Assembly: GCF_031457275.1 (NCBI RefSeq)
Contig: NZ_JAVDWH010000001.1
Location: 1,550,001-1,614,000 of the forward strand
DNA length: 64,000 bases
Source of the DNA: Aeromicrobium panaciterrae
GTDB lineage: Bacteria; Actinomycetota; Actinomycetes; Propionibacteriales; Nocardioidaceae
Reading direction: 5' to 3'
The position numbers and the translations under genes were made by a program. Positions 63,521 through 64,000 of this stretch are shown piece by piece. Below the pieces are notes generated by a model. It did no database searches and was not told the origin of the DNA. It worked only from the letters and a program-made list of their open reading frames with translations. The number at the start of each line of letters is the position of its first letter. Positions within the stretch are counted from its first letter, which is position 1.

Positions 63521-64000
63521 TCGGCTGCCGCCTGAGTGAGCACGTCGACGAAGGTGGCTGATTCCTGGGCACCAGAGACGCCGTACTTCCCGTTAATCAC
63601 GAAGAACGGCACACCACGAATTCCGTACGCGACGGCCTGCGCCTTGTCAGCCATAACGTCGTCGAGGAACTTCTCGGACTTGAGAGCGTCGACGACCTCA
63701 TCGCGGTCGAGTCCGATCTCGGCACCTAGGTCAGCCAGTTCATCGATCTGACCAACGTGCCGACCTTCTTCGAAGTACGCCTTCAGTAGGCGCTCCTTCA
63801 TCTCCAGCTGCTTGTCGTGCGACTTGGCCAGATGCAGCAGCTCGTGCGCCTTGATCGTGTTGGTCGTGTGCAGCGAGTCGTAGTCGTACGCGATGTCGAC
63901 GGACTTGCCGAGCTCCGTCATCTGAGTGAGCATCTGGCTCGCCTGCGCCTCCGGGATGCCCTTGTGCTTCGACAGGAACTCGCTGTGGCTGCCGGTGTAA
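63517..64000 (-). CDS. DsbA family oxidoreductase (FrnE-like), 3' part
   Basis: C-terminal 160 residues of a thioredoxin-fold DsbA family protein. The gene starts beyond the window end, so the CxxC active site is not seen. The helical insertion (TIKAHELLHLAKSHDKQLEM, KERLLKAYFEEGRHVG) and the cis-proline loop IRGVPFFVINGKYGVSGAQ are characteristic of the FrnE subgroup. No signal peptide can be judged. Its TGA is overlapped by the GTG of the two-cysteine small ORF. Confidence 0.92.
   Translation of the reverse strand, partial: YTGSHSEFLSKHKGIPEAQASQMLTQMTELGKSVDIAYDYDSLHTTNTIKAHELLHLAKSHDKQLEMKERLLKAYFEEGRHVGQIDELADLGAEIGLDRDEVVDALKSEKFLDDVMADKAQAVAYGIRGVPFFVINGKYGVSGAQESATFVDVLTQAAAE

Overview
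The window is 64 kb of a high-GC (roughly 65 percent by eye) actinobacterial chromosome. Leaderless TANNNT promoters, an actinobacterial mIHF, a helicase-motif-less PriA, a type 2 PyrF and a gene order that follows the Mycobacterium/Streptomyces/Nocardioides backbone all point that way. Protein character and the abundant GTACG strings suggest Nocardioidaceae (Aeromicrobium- or Nocardioides-like), which is inference. No rRNA, tRNA, CRISPR array, prophage or intact insertion sequence was seen. Almost everything is housekeeping, and most genes are on the plus strand in tightly overlapping operons (ATGA, GTGA, TGATG and TTGA junctions).

Layout. 1-3.3 kb: 3' part of the RelA/SpoT-type (p)ppGpp gene, a DUF349 protein and a glyoxalase-II-like hydrolase. 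3.3-11.1 kb: hisS, aspS, rarA, two small membrane proteins, alaS. 11.1-14.2 kb: ruvX, mltG, aroE, a prepilin peptidase. 14.2-19.1 kb: aroC-aroK-aroB, pepQ, efp, nusB. 19.1-27.2 kb: pyrimidine operon pyrR-pyrB-pyrC-carA-carB-pyrF behind a PyrR-binding leader. 27.2-31.5 kb: a lipoprotein, mihF, gmk, rpoZ, coaBC, metK, closed by a clear terminator. 31.5-37.2 kb: an unknown minus-strand gene, priA, fmt, rsmB, rpe. 37.2-42.9 kb: FMN riboswitch, ribD-ribE-ribBA-ribH, hisE, hisG, a PH-like membrane protein and an SseB protein. 42.9-44.4 kb: an ACT-GNAT protein and a small membrane protein. 44.4-51.6 kb: infC-rpmI-rplT behind a transcription attenuator, an rRNA methyltransferase, an orphan histidine kinase, pheS and pheT. 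51.6-54.2 kb: a 160-bp palindromic MITE-like element, then lemA and a DUF2207 membrane protein. 54.2-62.9 kb: arginine biosynthesis argG, argC-J-B-D-F-R-H with an ARG-box-like operator before argG. 62.9-64 kb: a 3-methyladenine glycosylase, a 27-codon two-cysteine ORF and the 3' part of a DsbA/FrnE-like gene.

Regulation is visible at several levels: PyrR-RNA for pyr, FMN riboswitch for rib, ArgR operator for arg, an intrinsic-terminator attenuator for infC, and an 18-bp RNA hairpin that buries the pheT start codon. I did not find a large undescribed gene system. The best candidates for something new are the MITE inserted exactly in a CTAG that gave both pheT and lemA their stop codons, the pheT start-codon hairpin, the infC attenuator, the DsbA-coupled microprotein, and two genome-scale sequence biases (CGTACG enrichment and a one-strand-only GGGGGAG).
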